Source: Amaurobius ferox
Lineage: Eukaryota; Arthropoda; Arachnida; Araneae; Amaurobiidae
NCBI GenBank assembly: GCA_951213105.1
Contig: OX578146.1
Location: 113,440,127-113,504,126, forward strand
Direction: 5' to 3'
DNA length: 64,000 bases
Position 1 is the stretch's first letter, and each line of letters starts with the position of its first letter. A model generated the notes under the pieces. It had not been told where the DNA came from. It did not search any database and saw only the letters and a list, made by a program, of their open reading frames with translations. Positions 32,622 through 44,700 of the stretch are shown here, one piece after another. Position numbers and translations under genes: made by a program.

Positions 32622-35600
32622 AAAACCACTAAATTTAGCATGATGATTAATAGAAAGTTCATAGTATGGGATTTAGGAAGTTGATATATTATATTTCTAA
32701 AGGGAGAGAGAAAAAAAAAACTTTCTTTCCACAAGTGCAAGCACGTTTTAAGATGCCGTAATGGTTTGACATGTAATACACTGGGCAGGTAAAACTTTAC
32801 CGGTAATTTGTAGTTTCAGAAAATACAAACATTTATATTTTAAGGGGTGCTGATACTAAACCAAACTGTTCGAAATTTTGAGTGAACATGAATTTTTTTT
32901 CTATTAAATAAAACTATTTATTATTATATTTATTATTTGAAATGTAGTACAAAGATGGATCATATATAAAATCAACATGGATGACCATTGCTTCCGAATG
33001 TTTATTATTTTATTGGTGTCACTACCAATAATGTTCAAAATTGTATAAAGGACAGCGGACTGACCTTTCCATGTAATTTAAAGTAAAGGAATTAAAATGT
33101 AATTAACGGAAGGGTCGTTTGATATCATATAGGAAAACGAATAATAAAACGTTCCAATTTTATACACGTAAGGGGGGGGGGGGTACTGTGGATTAAGATG
33201 TTCAAATTCAGAAATAAATTCAAATGGTAGTTTTAAATTTTCTCTAGAAATATAGTTTTATTAAAGCGAAAAAAATTGAACTTTTGAAAATGAAATATTT
33301 TGGAACAGAGCCACTTTAATCCTTGCTGGGGCCCCTAAGCGAAAGTAAATTCTATATGCCCCTAATAAAAAACGTACATTGATCACGAAAGATGGGCATC
33401 TGGATCTCCCGCTGGCCTCCAGCATTTACCTCCTTTTCCAGATCTAAAGCGGCCCTGTTTAAGGTTAAGCAGACTAAAACAACGTTCGAATTCGAAATTT
33501 CGAACGCACGCATAGTAATTTCTATACGAGACAGATTTAAATTTTGGAAAACAGATAGATCCTTTGATAAAATAGAAAGGACGTACTTCTATTCCCGAGC
33601 TGTATCACGTAAATTTTCTTATTTAATATAAAACATTAATTTAGAAATAAAATATAGCTTTCACAAAGACAGCATTTATATCGAGAATTGCAGAGTTTAA
33701 AAAAAAAATGCATCAACGCAACAATTTTCCACATTTATTCGAAAACCTAAAGCACGTTTTCTACTGAAATACCAATTCCACTGCATCGCCCTGACGAATA
33801 TGACATCGCATCACTTTTGCACCTGACGGCATCACGCTGGAAAACGACATCAAATCGGGCGAATTCATCTCCAATACTACGAAAAAGGGATCATTTCGCC
33901 ATCCTCCGGAATTGACAAGCGTCCAGACCCCCCTCCCTCCACCCTCTCACATCCATCGAGATTTTGTCGTCTGCCACCTGCCCGAAAAGCTCTATGGAAG
34001 AAAAAAAATTAAAGGGGGGGTTCCGTCCCTCTTTTTATTTGAAATTCTCGTTTCAAGAACAACACCTGGTGCCCGAGCGTTGAGTTATTTCCGACTTTGG
34101 TGTTCGTAAGTATTTCGTATCTCGTGAGGAGAAGGTGCTGTCACTTGGGTTGAAACCTGCTAGGAGGATGGACAGGTAAAAGGGGGCCGTATGTAAAATG
34201 ATCGAATAACGTTTAGGTAGGGTTTGGATCAGTTTTCATTTTAATGCCCATACAGAAAATATTTCCCTCTTTGATTTAAGCACTGTTCATAAGTCTATCA
34301 AAGATGTCGGAAAAGAGGAGGGGTGTGTTATGACCAAATGTGGATTTATAGTGCTGTATTTCAATATAGACCCTATGGAGAACTGATATAATTTTTCTGC
34401 CGGTGGGTAACTTCTTCCCTGCCATAACTCGTCCTGCCCATACCACTGGCACTATCTTATACTATGCGTTATGCAACAGGTCTGCCGACCGCAGGGTCGT
34501 CTATATTTTGCAATTTCACATCATATAGACGACGTGATGTCACATCATATGGACGGCATTTCACATCATAGTGATTGCAATTCCTTTGTAAAGCGTCCGT
34601 TTGCCGAAATTAGGAGGTGAAAATGGAATTAGTTAATTAGTTAATTAGTTTAGTTAATTAGAATGGAGGAATTTATTGTAAAAGGAGAGTTTGGACCTAT
34701 CAGGTCTATTGAAATGTGTCACTTGTGAGAGTATTCACATTTTGAACACTAACACTAGCAGATATATAGTTCGAAGCTTGAACACTGCTGTGTTTGGAAA
34801 ATTACTATAAAAATATTCAATTATTTTAACTTTATTTCAGAAAATTAACTGTCCAAAATATTTCAATATGACTAAGTAATTGGGTGTGATTGCAATATCA
34901 AAACGACTAAATGATTCCGTAGAATGAAAAATTATTTTCAATTAATAAATATGTTATTAATTAAAAAAATGTGAGCTCACATTTAAATTGCTAAAATGTG
35001 CATTCATAATAAAAAAATGCAATTTTAATATTAGACAAAGGCTTTAAGAGCAGTTATTTTTTATTATACTCATAATTAAAATTTTATATTTTTTATTCGA
35101 AACAGCCTTTAAATAAAAATATATATTAAGGGGAAATCTAGGTCTCAATAAATATGTCTTGATAAATAATAACTTACATCATGCAATAAACCCATACACA
35201 TGTTTTCCAGATATTAAATCGAAAGCTCAGCTCTCGGGATTGAAGAACTTTTTTATAATACAACCCGTTTCTTTGAAATAAAATAAAGCCGTTGCCCCCT
35301 AACCCATTTTAAACTTCTGAACAATTGAAGATTTGAAGTCCTTGTATCCACTAATCCTAGTGCGTAAGATAGACAGGGATGGCGATGCAGGGCTGAATAA
35401 CAGCAGTTCATCGTTTTCATTCTTTCCTGCGCGTTTTCTTTTCTGCATTATTTCCCAGATGGTTTAGATAATACTACACTATTACATTTTTGTTGGTTCT
35501 CCGGTTTTAGGCGTTGTCAGGGGTTTAAGGGTCATACCCTATTGGCTGAACAATTACATTGGTTATGCATTGGGTCCACATTGACTAAAATATATTTTTC

Positions 35601-36910
35601 ATGCATAATCTCCATTCGATCGTCGAACCATTATTTTGGTTAATTATTTTGGATATAGTTTATAGATTATAGATTTTGGTTATACCTACGGCACAATTTG
35701 TAATAAATGGCTGTTAAGATTCAGAAGTGGATGATTTCAGTCCCTCTGTGGGTATTATTATTATTATGTTTTGCTCAAATATTTTGATCAAAGTTATCAA
35801 GTGTTCCCCATTTACAGACTCTTGCTATTTCGTATGTAGCGTCGGGGGCAGGTGGGGTTGGCGGCAAATTAAATTCTTACAGATCAGTCAAGCCCATCGA
35901 TAAAAAAAAATAATAGATTAAATCCGTTTAATTCAAATTTCTACGACAATGCGTGCGCCGTGATTTAAAATATAACCCTGAACAAACTGAACGGTCCATA
36001 GAAAAGCACAAGTACCCATGGGGTTACAAAATAATTATTTACCTATAACCTGGATGTCTTGGGTGAGAATTAAAATAAAACAGTTTTGGTTCTGAATAAA
36101 TGTACCGGATATACCACGGTACATTTAGCCACCCATTAATAGTCATGCATAAAAAAAAACCCTGATAAAAGCTTCCGAAAAGTACCCTCAACCACCTTTC
36201 CGAACAATTTACAAAATTCTACACAGTTCCCCATCCATTTACCCCCTATTGAGAAAATAAAAGTATATTTACTGACATTACTTTTTTTCCCTACGGCACA
36301 AATAGAGAATCAATGGGAGGAGGGAAAATCGAACACCCGTTAACTCGGCAAACACTCCAAACAGGATGGGAGCCCCCTGCTTCTCTAGATCCGTACAAGC
36401 ACCACAGCATCTCGAAAAGTGACCTTTTTTGCTCCCAGAGGTCAAGCAAATACGTAACAAGTACAAGAGCAAATATCAATTAGTCGCAAGCTTCGGGAGT
36501 GGTCCATTGTTGGCAGGGGGCTGCAAAATCAATGAATTTTGGAGAGTTCTCTGTCTTCTCCATACCCAGGGGACAGGGCGCGGTGTCTGAAGAAGAGGAA
36601 TAATATTTATCGAAGTGACGGTTACAGTGTGGAAGCGTGAAGCAACTAATTTGAGAAGTGTCAGCTGCGATTAGATTCGAAGGTGGACTTGTTACTGGAG
36701 TGGCAGACTGGTGGGATGAGGAAGAGGGTTGGTCAAAGTGCGGAGTGGGTTAAACAGAAATATTGAATCAGAATTCGGATTTCCATTTATTTTTGAAGAG
36801 TAAAACTCTTGATCTATAAAAATAAAAAAGCTAGGAAATTTAGAAATCTTTGAAACATACTTTAAGCATTAATGGTAACATGTTTTCTAATTTAGTATAT
36901 AATTAGGAGC
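32622..36910. other. Largely unassigned DNA with some less AT-rich single-copy stretches
   Basis: No gene was recognised. Less AT-rich, non-repetitive parts are at about 33760-34140 and 36290-36740; they could be exonic or regulatory but show no convincing frame. Minor items: a run of G at about 33172-33182, a short repeat of CACATCATAT.GACG at 34518-34570, and TTAGTTAA repeats at 34628-34660. Confidence 0.4.
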
Positions 36911-36915
36911 GCGCT

Positions 36916-37000
36916 CGCATTGCAGATAACAACATCCATAGATCGGGCTTATGAGTTTGTCAGCATTAGACAAAGAATATTAGAGGCGAAATAAACGATG
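36916..37000 (-). ncRNA. Decayed hammerhead-type repeat
   Basis: The minus strand reads ATGCTGACAAACTCATAAGC, CCGATCTATGGATG and TTGTTATCTGCAATG. The stem I strands are recognisable but the core is lost. It lies back to back with the plus-strand copy at 37090. Confidence 0.5.
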
Positions 37001-37087
37001 GCAGCAAGAGAATTTGCAATGCTTCACAAGCAACTATCAGATTTGCATGCTGCTACTGTCGGTATTGTGGACAAAATTAAGTTTTTC

Positions 37088-37170
37088 TGCTGTCATTTCA
37101 GGTATCTGCTATTTCATGCTGATGAGCACAAAAGTGCAAAGATTGTCCATGGATGTTGTTAATTGCATTA
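37088..37170 (+). ncRNA. Hammerhead-like motif with strong stem II, core partly lost
   Basis: TTTCATG, CTGATGA (37119-37125), a perfect stem II hairpin GCACAAAAGTGC (37126-37137), then AAAG in place of GAAA, followed by ATTGTC and CATGGATGTTGTTAA. The GAAA change should abolish cleavage. Confidence 0.55.
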
Positions 37171-37321
37171 GGATTGGGATCTTATATCGAACTTTGTAAT
37201 GCATGCAATTGGCGGGTTCTGTGAATATAGAGTATTCAGTATATAGAAAGCCTTAGTATATTTATAAATGATTTAAATTTGATATTCCGCCTGGAATATA
37301 AATTGACTTTCTGAACATCTT

Positions 37322-37864
37322 CTAAAGAACTCTTGTCTCAGAGGAGTATGGAAATTTTGATCTCCAGCTGGCCAGACGCAGCTGTGCCGGTATTCTATGA
37401 GTTACTGAGATGATTACTTTATCTTCGATGATACCTGAAATGGACACACATTCGTCTCCATTAAATTCCAGATAGAAGTGTAACTTTCGATCAATACATG
37501 ATAGCATCTTTATCGGTGTTGCTCTACTTAAATTGAATCCGCTACCATAACTCATTGCGTACTGCATGACTGTCCATAAAGAGGGACGGACACCACTAGA
37601 GTGGAGGGTCCCGAGCTCAGAGGGGGCCGGGGCCGCGAATATATATTTTTTTTGGAGGGGAAAGGGCGGGAGATGACATGAAAACTTTGAAAACATGAGA
37701 AAACCAAATATGGAGGATCCCGTGATAAATGTTTGTAGCAGGCCAAAATTTGTGGGGGGCTTGTAGGAGGCCCTGCGTACTGAGAAAATACCAATTTCTA
37801 TGCTATACAAGGTTGTCTCATCAGCATTGAAATCATCTCTTTTCCGAGTGAGGAATCGAACCAC
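37322..37864 (-). CDS. Hypothetical open frame of 180 codons, unrecognised
   Basis: This is the longest open frame not made of simple repeats or element sequence. It has a Met start at 37864 and a stop at 37322. I recognise no domain. The C-terminal part (VIISVTHRIPAQLRLASWRS) looks more protein-like than the middle, which is Pro/Phe-rich and interrupted by a Lys/Phe run from a T-rich stretch. It sits 150 bp after a decayed hammerhead repeat and near a tRNA box B-like GGTTCGATTCC (minus strand, about 37855-37865). It could be a repeat-derived frame, an exon or chance. I lean to chance or repeat. Confidence 0.15.
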   Translation of the reverse strand: MVRFLTRKRDDFNADETTLYSIEIGIFSVRRASYKPPTNFGLLQTFITGSSIFGFLMFSKFSCHLPPFPLQKKYIFAAPAPSELGTLHSSGVRPSLWTVMQYAMSYGSGFNLSRATPIKMLSCIDRKLHFYLEFNGDECVSISGIIEDKVIISVTHRIPAQLRLASWRSKFPYSSETRVL

Positions 37865-37869
37865 CGGCC

Positions 37870-40570
37870 TTTAGCTGGCCAAACAACCTCTTATGTATGG
37901 AGAACTCGAATGAATGCCATCACTCCAAAGGCATTCAGATTCGGTGATTTGTATATGATAACAACCAAAATAAACAAAATTAGAATTAAAAGGGATGGTT
38001 AACTATTCGATTTTGACGGGTTTAAAAAAAGATAATATTGCTGAAAAATCAAAATGGATTCAAGACAAATGTATAAATTATATATCATTGTAGTCCTCAG
38101 TTAGCAAATTGTTTCATTCCCTGTTTCCCCCTACCTTATGTAAATATAAAGTAGTGTGGTAAGGTCAAAAATCCGAGTCTCGGATTTTGATGAATTTACA
38201 AATTTAGAGAATAGCTGATTACGGATCAGCAACTTTTTAGTGATGTCTGTGTGTATTCATATTTGAACTTATGGAGAAGAACAAATTGAAGGAAATCTGG
38301 TTATTTCAATCCATGAACTTATGAAATCGATTGATTTTAGAGATGAACGGTACGGTCTCAATAAGTGAAGCCCTTAAATGTTTCGAATATTTCTTGTGCA
38401 AATCGAAAAAATGTTATAAAAATAATTACATCGATAAATGCTACATAAATAGCTCCTTTACACTGCTTTTTAATTTCAAAACGATTGACATCATTTATAA
38501 AATGTTAGCATATGTCATTCGTAAAGTTTTGATTGCCTGCCTTATTTCGGAGAAAATAGATTACAGTGCAATTTTCTGCATTTTGTACCCCCGAAATACT
38601 ACAGATTTTATTTTAGTCCAAAAGTATATTTTCGGTTCAAAAACAATATCTCCTTTAGTAATGAAAGTAATAAAATACTAATAAAATGTTTTCAAATGAA
38701 AAATAAAGTTAGTAAAATACAATAATGATAAATAACTCCTTCAATAACGCCATTATTTCTTCAATGATAAAATGAAACATTTTAATGCCCATAAACATGA
38801 CATTTAAACAACACTCTTCCTTCATTCAGCAACATTTACCTCGCAATACCTCTATAACACTATCAGAATGAACAAGCACTTTTACATAAACCACCTGCAA
38901 TGTTTAACTACCAGAAACATAAAAAAATATATAACAGAGCCCCCCAAAAAGAGGCTACTGTGCATTCACCTACCCGCCACTCCTCCCAGGTCGTGATTTT
39001 GTGTGAAGGTTCCAAGAAGGTGAAGAGGGGGATAAAATAGCCAGGTAACGTTTTGTTCTATGGGTCAAAGGTTGTCGGTTAAAGGTGGGGTGGTAGAAAG
39101 ACTATAATGCTGCTGCTGGAGAATCACGCCTGAAAATTCGAATATATTTCGGATCAAGAAGTCGCAGCTGCCTTTGAAATACGTATATAGCTTTGAATTC
39201 GCGCAGTTAAGAACTTTTCCTGCGACAAAGGACGTGCTTATTGATGGGTTGGTATTATGAGACTACTTTATTATTGAATAATACGAATAATGTAGTCTAA
39301 CAATATGGGTAGATAAATTTATATTTTCATCAAAGAGATGACAGCATGACAATCGGATAGGTTGGAAAGGGAGTTCCATTGTTGAATTTCGATTTCATAA
39401 ACGGACCCTATGTATAATTGCTTATCTAATTTGAATTTTATCCCCTTCCCCTTTCTACGCCACTGGATAACAGGGAAAATGCAAATAAAATAAATTTGAA
39501 CATATTTAGATCTTTTCTTCAGATTTAAAAATTAATCTGGAAAAAATTTAATTCTTATTTATTTAGAATTTTGGATGATCTTAATATCTTCCAATTACTT
39601 TTTACATTATTTAATTATTAAATATTTTAGTACAATTTTCAACAAATCATTGTAATCTAATTAGGGCAATCAACAAAGCATTGTAATCGAATTAGGTATT
39701 TTGTAAGGTAAGCAATTCATTTTTTGAGTTTGTGAGCTTTATTTTTATTAATTTATTTAAATCAAAACGTTGGATATGCAACGGAAAAATGTTATTTAGT
39801 TAGAATTAATCAGACAAGGTATGTTATTTATGTAAAATTCTTAATTTTCAGATATTAGTTAAACTGTGCTGGCCAATTTTTATGTTCGTTTGGATTGAAT
39901 ACAAAACAAATCACTAAATGTGGTTATTAAAATTTAAAATTTAGAAGAAATATCATTACAATATGCAAAAAAATACTATATAAAATCGTTTTTAACATTA
40001 ATATGGTAAAATCTAGATTATCTCGAATAAATGAGATGAATGGTGATCCACATTTCAAATTCTTAATAATACAGGAAATAATTCACAAATACGGGCGTAA
40101 CAAACATTGATATATGTTTATACTCACAGTACCCATCTAAAGAGGGTGTTCACAAAGATATTTTGATGAAGGTACTTGTCACTGTAGATACTAGCATATA
40201 TGGACAGGTTTCGAGTTTTTTATGCTTTTCAGCACTGAATAGCACGAAATGCGTGTGCAAAAACTTGCCTTTTGGTAACACCACTTTTAGGCAAATTCTG
40301 TGTCGAAAACCCAGACCACTTGACTGACCCGAGGGCTTATAGTAGTAGGTTGAGTGGCAGCGGGAAAGCTTGATTTCAAACTTTATGGAATTTGATGACA
40401 TCTGCAACATGGTAAAACTGTGTAAAGTGTTATGCACAAGGTAAAACTGCTAAAGTGACATGGCAAAACTGACTTTGTCGATCTCCCCCTAATTTGATGA
40501 CACCTCAATGTATGTATGTATATATTTCATTTGTGTTACAATCAGTTTTAGAGCGAAAAACAAAACATGC
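37870..40570. other. Unassigned DNA
   Basis: A weak family A/B-like relic is visible at about 38150-38260 (GGTCAAAAATCCGAG...GATGTCTGTGTG, minus orientation). The 116-codon frame at 38331 (plus) and the 95-codon frame at 40150-40437 (minus) have no recognised motif. Confidence 0.4.
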
Positions 40571-40572
40571 AC

Positions 40573-41485
40573 TATACAGGGAGTCCCGAAAACATTGATC
40601 TCCGCTTTTATTCCTTAAAAATTGATACTAAATTACAAATTTGCTTAAAAATAGTACCGAATTTTATGGAATAGATAAAAATTTTCAGGGGATTAAAATT
40701 AAATTTGAAGAAATACAAAATTTAAATTTTTATACGGCTCCAGTACAAAAAAATTTCCAATAAGTAAAATGTGCCCCATACACTAATAAGGTGATGTACA
40801 AGATTTCAGCATTTTATCATGAAAAGTCCCAGAGATATGTTTAAACAAATTTGGTGAGGGATTAATCACGAATTAAAATGTAAATGTTTACAGCAAGAAT
40901 GCAAATGACGTACCGCAGAAATACATCACAGGCAAATAATATCTGCATCTTATCTTTACTGTATCTTTGGCAAGGATGGAAAACATTTTGAACAAGCTTT
41001 GCAATCTTTGTTTAAAGTTAAAAGTATCTACACAGTGTAGATATTTTTGTACCAATAAATAGCAAAATTATTATTTATTTATGTAATCATTGTTTTCTTT
41101 CGTAATTTGTTTATGACCCCTGAAATGCGATCTGCCGACATGATTTTTCCCCTCTGAAAACCCATGTCGATGCATCGAAAAGTGGTTTAAGTCAGCATTT
41201 TTGTCTTTTCATATCTCTGGGACTTTCTATTATAAAATGTTGAAATTCTGTACATCACCTTATTAGTGAATGGAGCACATTTTATTCGTTGAAAATGTTT
41301 TTGTACGGGGACTGTATAAAAATTTAAATTTGTATTTCTTAAAACTTAATTCCCTTGAAAAGTTTAATCGATTTCATAAAATTCTGTACCTTTTCTTCAC
41401 GCAACTTTGTAATTTATTATATATGTCTAAGATCAATATTTAAGGAATAAAAGACGAGGTCAATGTTTTTGGGGCACCCTGTATA
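40573..41485. mobile_element. 909-bp TA-flanked DNA transposon with long inverted repeats
   Basis: The element is 40575-41483 between TA dinucleotides. The ends are TACAGGGAGTCCCGAAAACA and the inverted match TGTTTTTGGGGCACCCTGTA. The inverted repeats extend about 280 bp (for example GGTGATGTACA...CATTTTAT against ATAAAATGT...TGTACATCACC). The centre has no transposase frame. TA duplication with ACAGGGTGTCCC-like ends fits a non-autonomous Tc1/mariner-type element with long terminal repeats. Confidence 0.82.
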
Positions 41486-41489
41486 TGAG

Positions 41490-43140
41490 CTTCTATTAAA
41501 AAAATTCTTTAAAAGTATCGGATTTGTCAGAAGACGTGAAAAAACAAAATAAATCAAATGCCTTTCAATTATAAGTAATATTCGAATTTAGCATGGCGCT
41601 AACTGTAGTCCCTTTGATAGTGCGTAATGTTGGAGAATAATTTGCCATTTTGATTTTGCTGCAATGTTAAATTGATGCTTTTTACATTGCCACAGTATTG
41701 TGCAAAATAATATTTTCACGAAAACTTTAGAATTGGATATTTTAATCGGAAAAGCTTGTATTAAAACCTCCTGATTACATTTCGAGCTTTTGTAAATATG
41801 TTTATTTGCATGCGTATGTGAAATGTAGTCATGATCACCATTAGCGAATCTAGGTCTAGAAAGCAGGAAATGCGTATTCAATCCCCAACCCATACTGTCA
41901 ATCGCACTCCAACACAAGTGATTTAATGGCGGTGATAGTAATAATAAATAATGTTACTACTATTGCGTTATTCCTTGTAACTAGGACAGGGATTTTGCGA
42001 AGGAAAAATAACAAAATTCACCGAGCAATCGTTGACACAAAAAGTTCACAAAAAGTTAAGTTTAATTAGAACAGTGAATAAACATTAAATTCTAAAACTT
42101 TTTCAATGAAATATTAAAAATTGTGACCATTTTAGGTTATAAAAGACAAATTCTATCGCGCTTTAAGTACTTTTCACTTTCAGAAAACGGTAAGCAATAT
42201 AATAAAATAATTTGTTCAGATTGTTGCACCCTGTTAACCAAGGGTGCTCATCATATTGAGCTACCTGAAAATCCCGAGTGTTTTTTTTTTTTATCCTTGC
42301 GTAAACTATAAGTTTGGCAAAGGGGGGAGAGGTTTTCCCATCTATCAATATATTTACATTTTCTCTGCTAAATTGCTGCTTAAAAAGGTTGTTTCTAATA
42401 ATTCTTGCATAATGCCTTTATCGATCTGGCACAAACTCATTTTCCCGTTAAATAGTTTTAAAAACATGGGAGGAAATTAACTGCTTTACCATTACTAAAA
42501 TGACAATATTACAGCGTTTCAATGACATTTACTCATGAGAGCTATCCACTATGACCTTCGATAATTCTGTTTGGAAAACTCAGTAGGGTGGAAATTCGAG
42601 CGTAGTACCTGCGTGTTGTGAAGGGCTGGTGGTCTACGAATCCCTCCTTTATGAAACCATATGCACAGCAGCACTAATTTGATTCGAGGTTTTACTGAAA
42701 CTTTGACGCCACTTTATAAGATCCTTTGATTAGTTGAAAGGTCTAATAGGGGTTGAAAGGCATAAATGAAGGTGCTGATAGTCTCTTTAGACTATAAATG
42801 CATGTTTTTCAAACAAAGTGTTACAATTTTTTCTTACATGCAGAAGATTTTATTTTGATTATTCCTCCAATTCTAATGGGGTAGCGGCGCCATATCATAG
42901 CATTCGCCACCGATAACTCAAAAACGAACATTCGTACCGATATGATATTTTATACAATGCATTATATAGAAACTAGAACTAGAAATAATTTTTTAATTCG
43001 CATGATTAGAACATAAATTATTCGTAATTTAAGATTTTTATAACATTGTGTTCGATGGGATGTAATGATAACACTTGCAACAATGGTGGTTTATAGTCTC
43101 GGTTGGAAAATGATAATTTGAATTAAGCTATGCATGTAGG
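41490..43140. other. Unassigned DNA
   Basis: At 42905-42950 the words CCGATAACTCAAAAACGAA and CGTACCGATATGATATTTTA resemble the conserved block of families A-C, probably an old relic. Nothing else is supported. Confidence 0.4.
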
Positions 43141-43144
43141 ATAT

Positions 43145-44067
43145 AAAAAAATCTGATGTGGGCAGCAGATGACTTTCCTTATATAATGCAATGAATTTAC
43201 TACTTTTACTGTAAAAAAAAATAGATTATTTTTATAGTAGATATTTATATTTTTTCCAAGATATTGAATTTTCGTCAATGAGTCGTCATTTTCATTGATT
43301 TAGCGCCATTTTTATCCATTTGGCGAGTTTTTCGTTAATTTAGCAACATTTAAAAAGCCTCTCAATTGGCGACATTTAACCAAAAATCTCGCCAAAAGCT
43401 CGCTAAGCGTTATGGATGGAGAAATAAGTTATTCTTACAGCAGATAAATGACTATTGGCTTTCAAAAACAAAAATATTACTCAAAGTATCTTTTTTCATG
43501 AATGGAACGAGCTAGATTCACGAGAATGATGTCACCCAATTTATCGCAGGGTATTACATATGAAAAGTGAACATGTTTCTCAACAGTTAATATATTTTTT
43601 TAATTTATGGGATTTTTTGATACATTTATTTGAAAAATGTGCAATATCTCGAGAAAGGTTCATGCTAGTGTTTTAAAGCTTATGTCAATCGTTGTCTGAG
43701 GAAAAATTACTTAAGAAATGTCTATTTGCGTAACTTTATTAAAGGTTTTGATTTTTTGATGATTTTTTCAAAATTTCACTCGAAAATTTAGGGGGGTTCT
43801 GAACATTCGATTGCGTATAAAAACAATAAGCTTCCTGTGTTTACGGATTGTAATTTTTGTACCAAATTTCGTTCAAATCGGTCCATTCGTTCGTCAGTTA
43901 TCGTCTCCACAGACTCACTGACACACACACACACTCAGACATCACTTCAAAAATGTTTGATTCGTGATCAGGGATGCTTGAAATGTGCTCTCCCGACGAA
44001 AACTCGAATTCGAATTTTCGACCCCGTCACAATACTTTCCTTATACATTATTGTATATAAGGAAAGT
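43145..44067 (+). mobile_element. Family A element, copy 3
   Basis: Complete: left end AATCTGATGTGGGCAGCAG, inner ACTTTCCTTATATAATGCAA, the repeated 'ATTTGGCGA' block, CGTAACTTTATTAAAGGTTT, a G-run (43791), a CA tract (43920-43936), GTTTGATTCGTGATCAGGGA, and the terminal hairpin ACTTTCCTTATACATTATTG...TATATAAGGAAAGT. Confidence 0.9.
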
Positions 44068-44389
44068 AATAGTATGCAAGTAAATTCACAAATTAGCCGA
44101 ATGTATCAAATTTATCACCGTTAAGCTATTTACAATTTGAAAATAAAAGAAAAACGCTTAAGGAATTTAAAAAACCTGAACAATACATATATGAATAAAT
44201 TGCACAAAAGATATAAATCAATTTTTTTTTTCTGATGTGTATCATAGATATTGACAATGATAGAGTATTTAAATGTGAATATTAAAATGTGAGAAGAAGT
44301 TCCGACTCCAGATATTTTATATATATATATATATCTCCACTTTAACTAAATGACTCTGAACAAATTTTGTAAGCATCAACCTCACAGCA

Positions 44390-44700
44390 GCTGCAACAAA
44401 ATCGGCCCCCAAATGGGGACCTCTCGAACTTTGAGAGCAAAAATGCTTGGGTTATTTACTCCCTCTTTCCTCCTCTTCACCTTTGTTGAACTGGCACGAA
44501 AAATCGGGATTCAGACAAGGCGACCCCTGATCACCCCAGCACGGACAAGTATAAAAGACTGTTATTAGAAGAAATTGCTAGTAGTAGTAGTAAGAAGAGA
44601 AGCACCTGCTTCGGGCGATGAAAGTTGTAAACAAAATGCAAAGCATTTCGGCACCAGCTTCTGCAATCCCCTTGCATGAAAAGAGAAAGAGTAATTACCA
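44390..44700 (+). promoter_or_regulatory. Candidate TATA promoter and 5' exon
   Basis: A less AT-rich, non-repetitive stretch contains TATAAAAG at 44550-44557. About 60 bp downstream an ATG at 44618 opens a 37-codon frame (start MKVVNKMQSISAPASAIPLH). This could be a first exon, but there is no clear splice donor, no initiator motif and no recognised protein. A GTA-repeat (44579-44592) lies where transcription would begin. Confidence 0.28.

Noticed and set aside
37840..37910. tRNA or SINE head suggested by GGTTCGATTCC on the minus strand
   Set aside because: Box B is present but I could find no matching box A, tail or target duplication.
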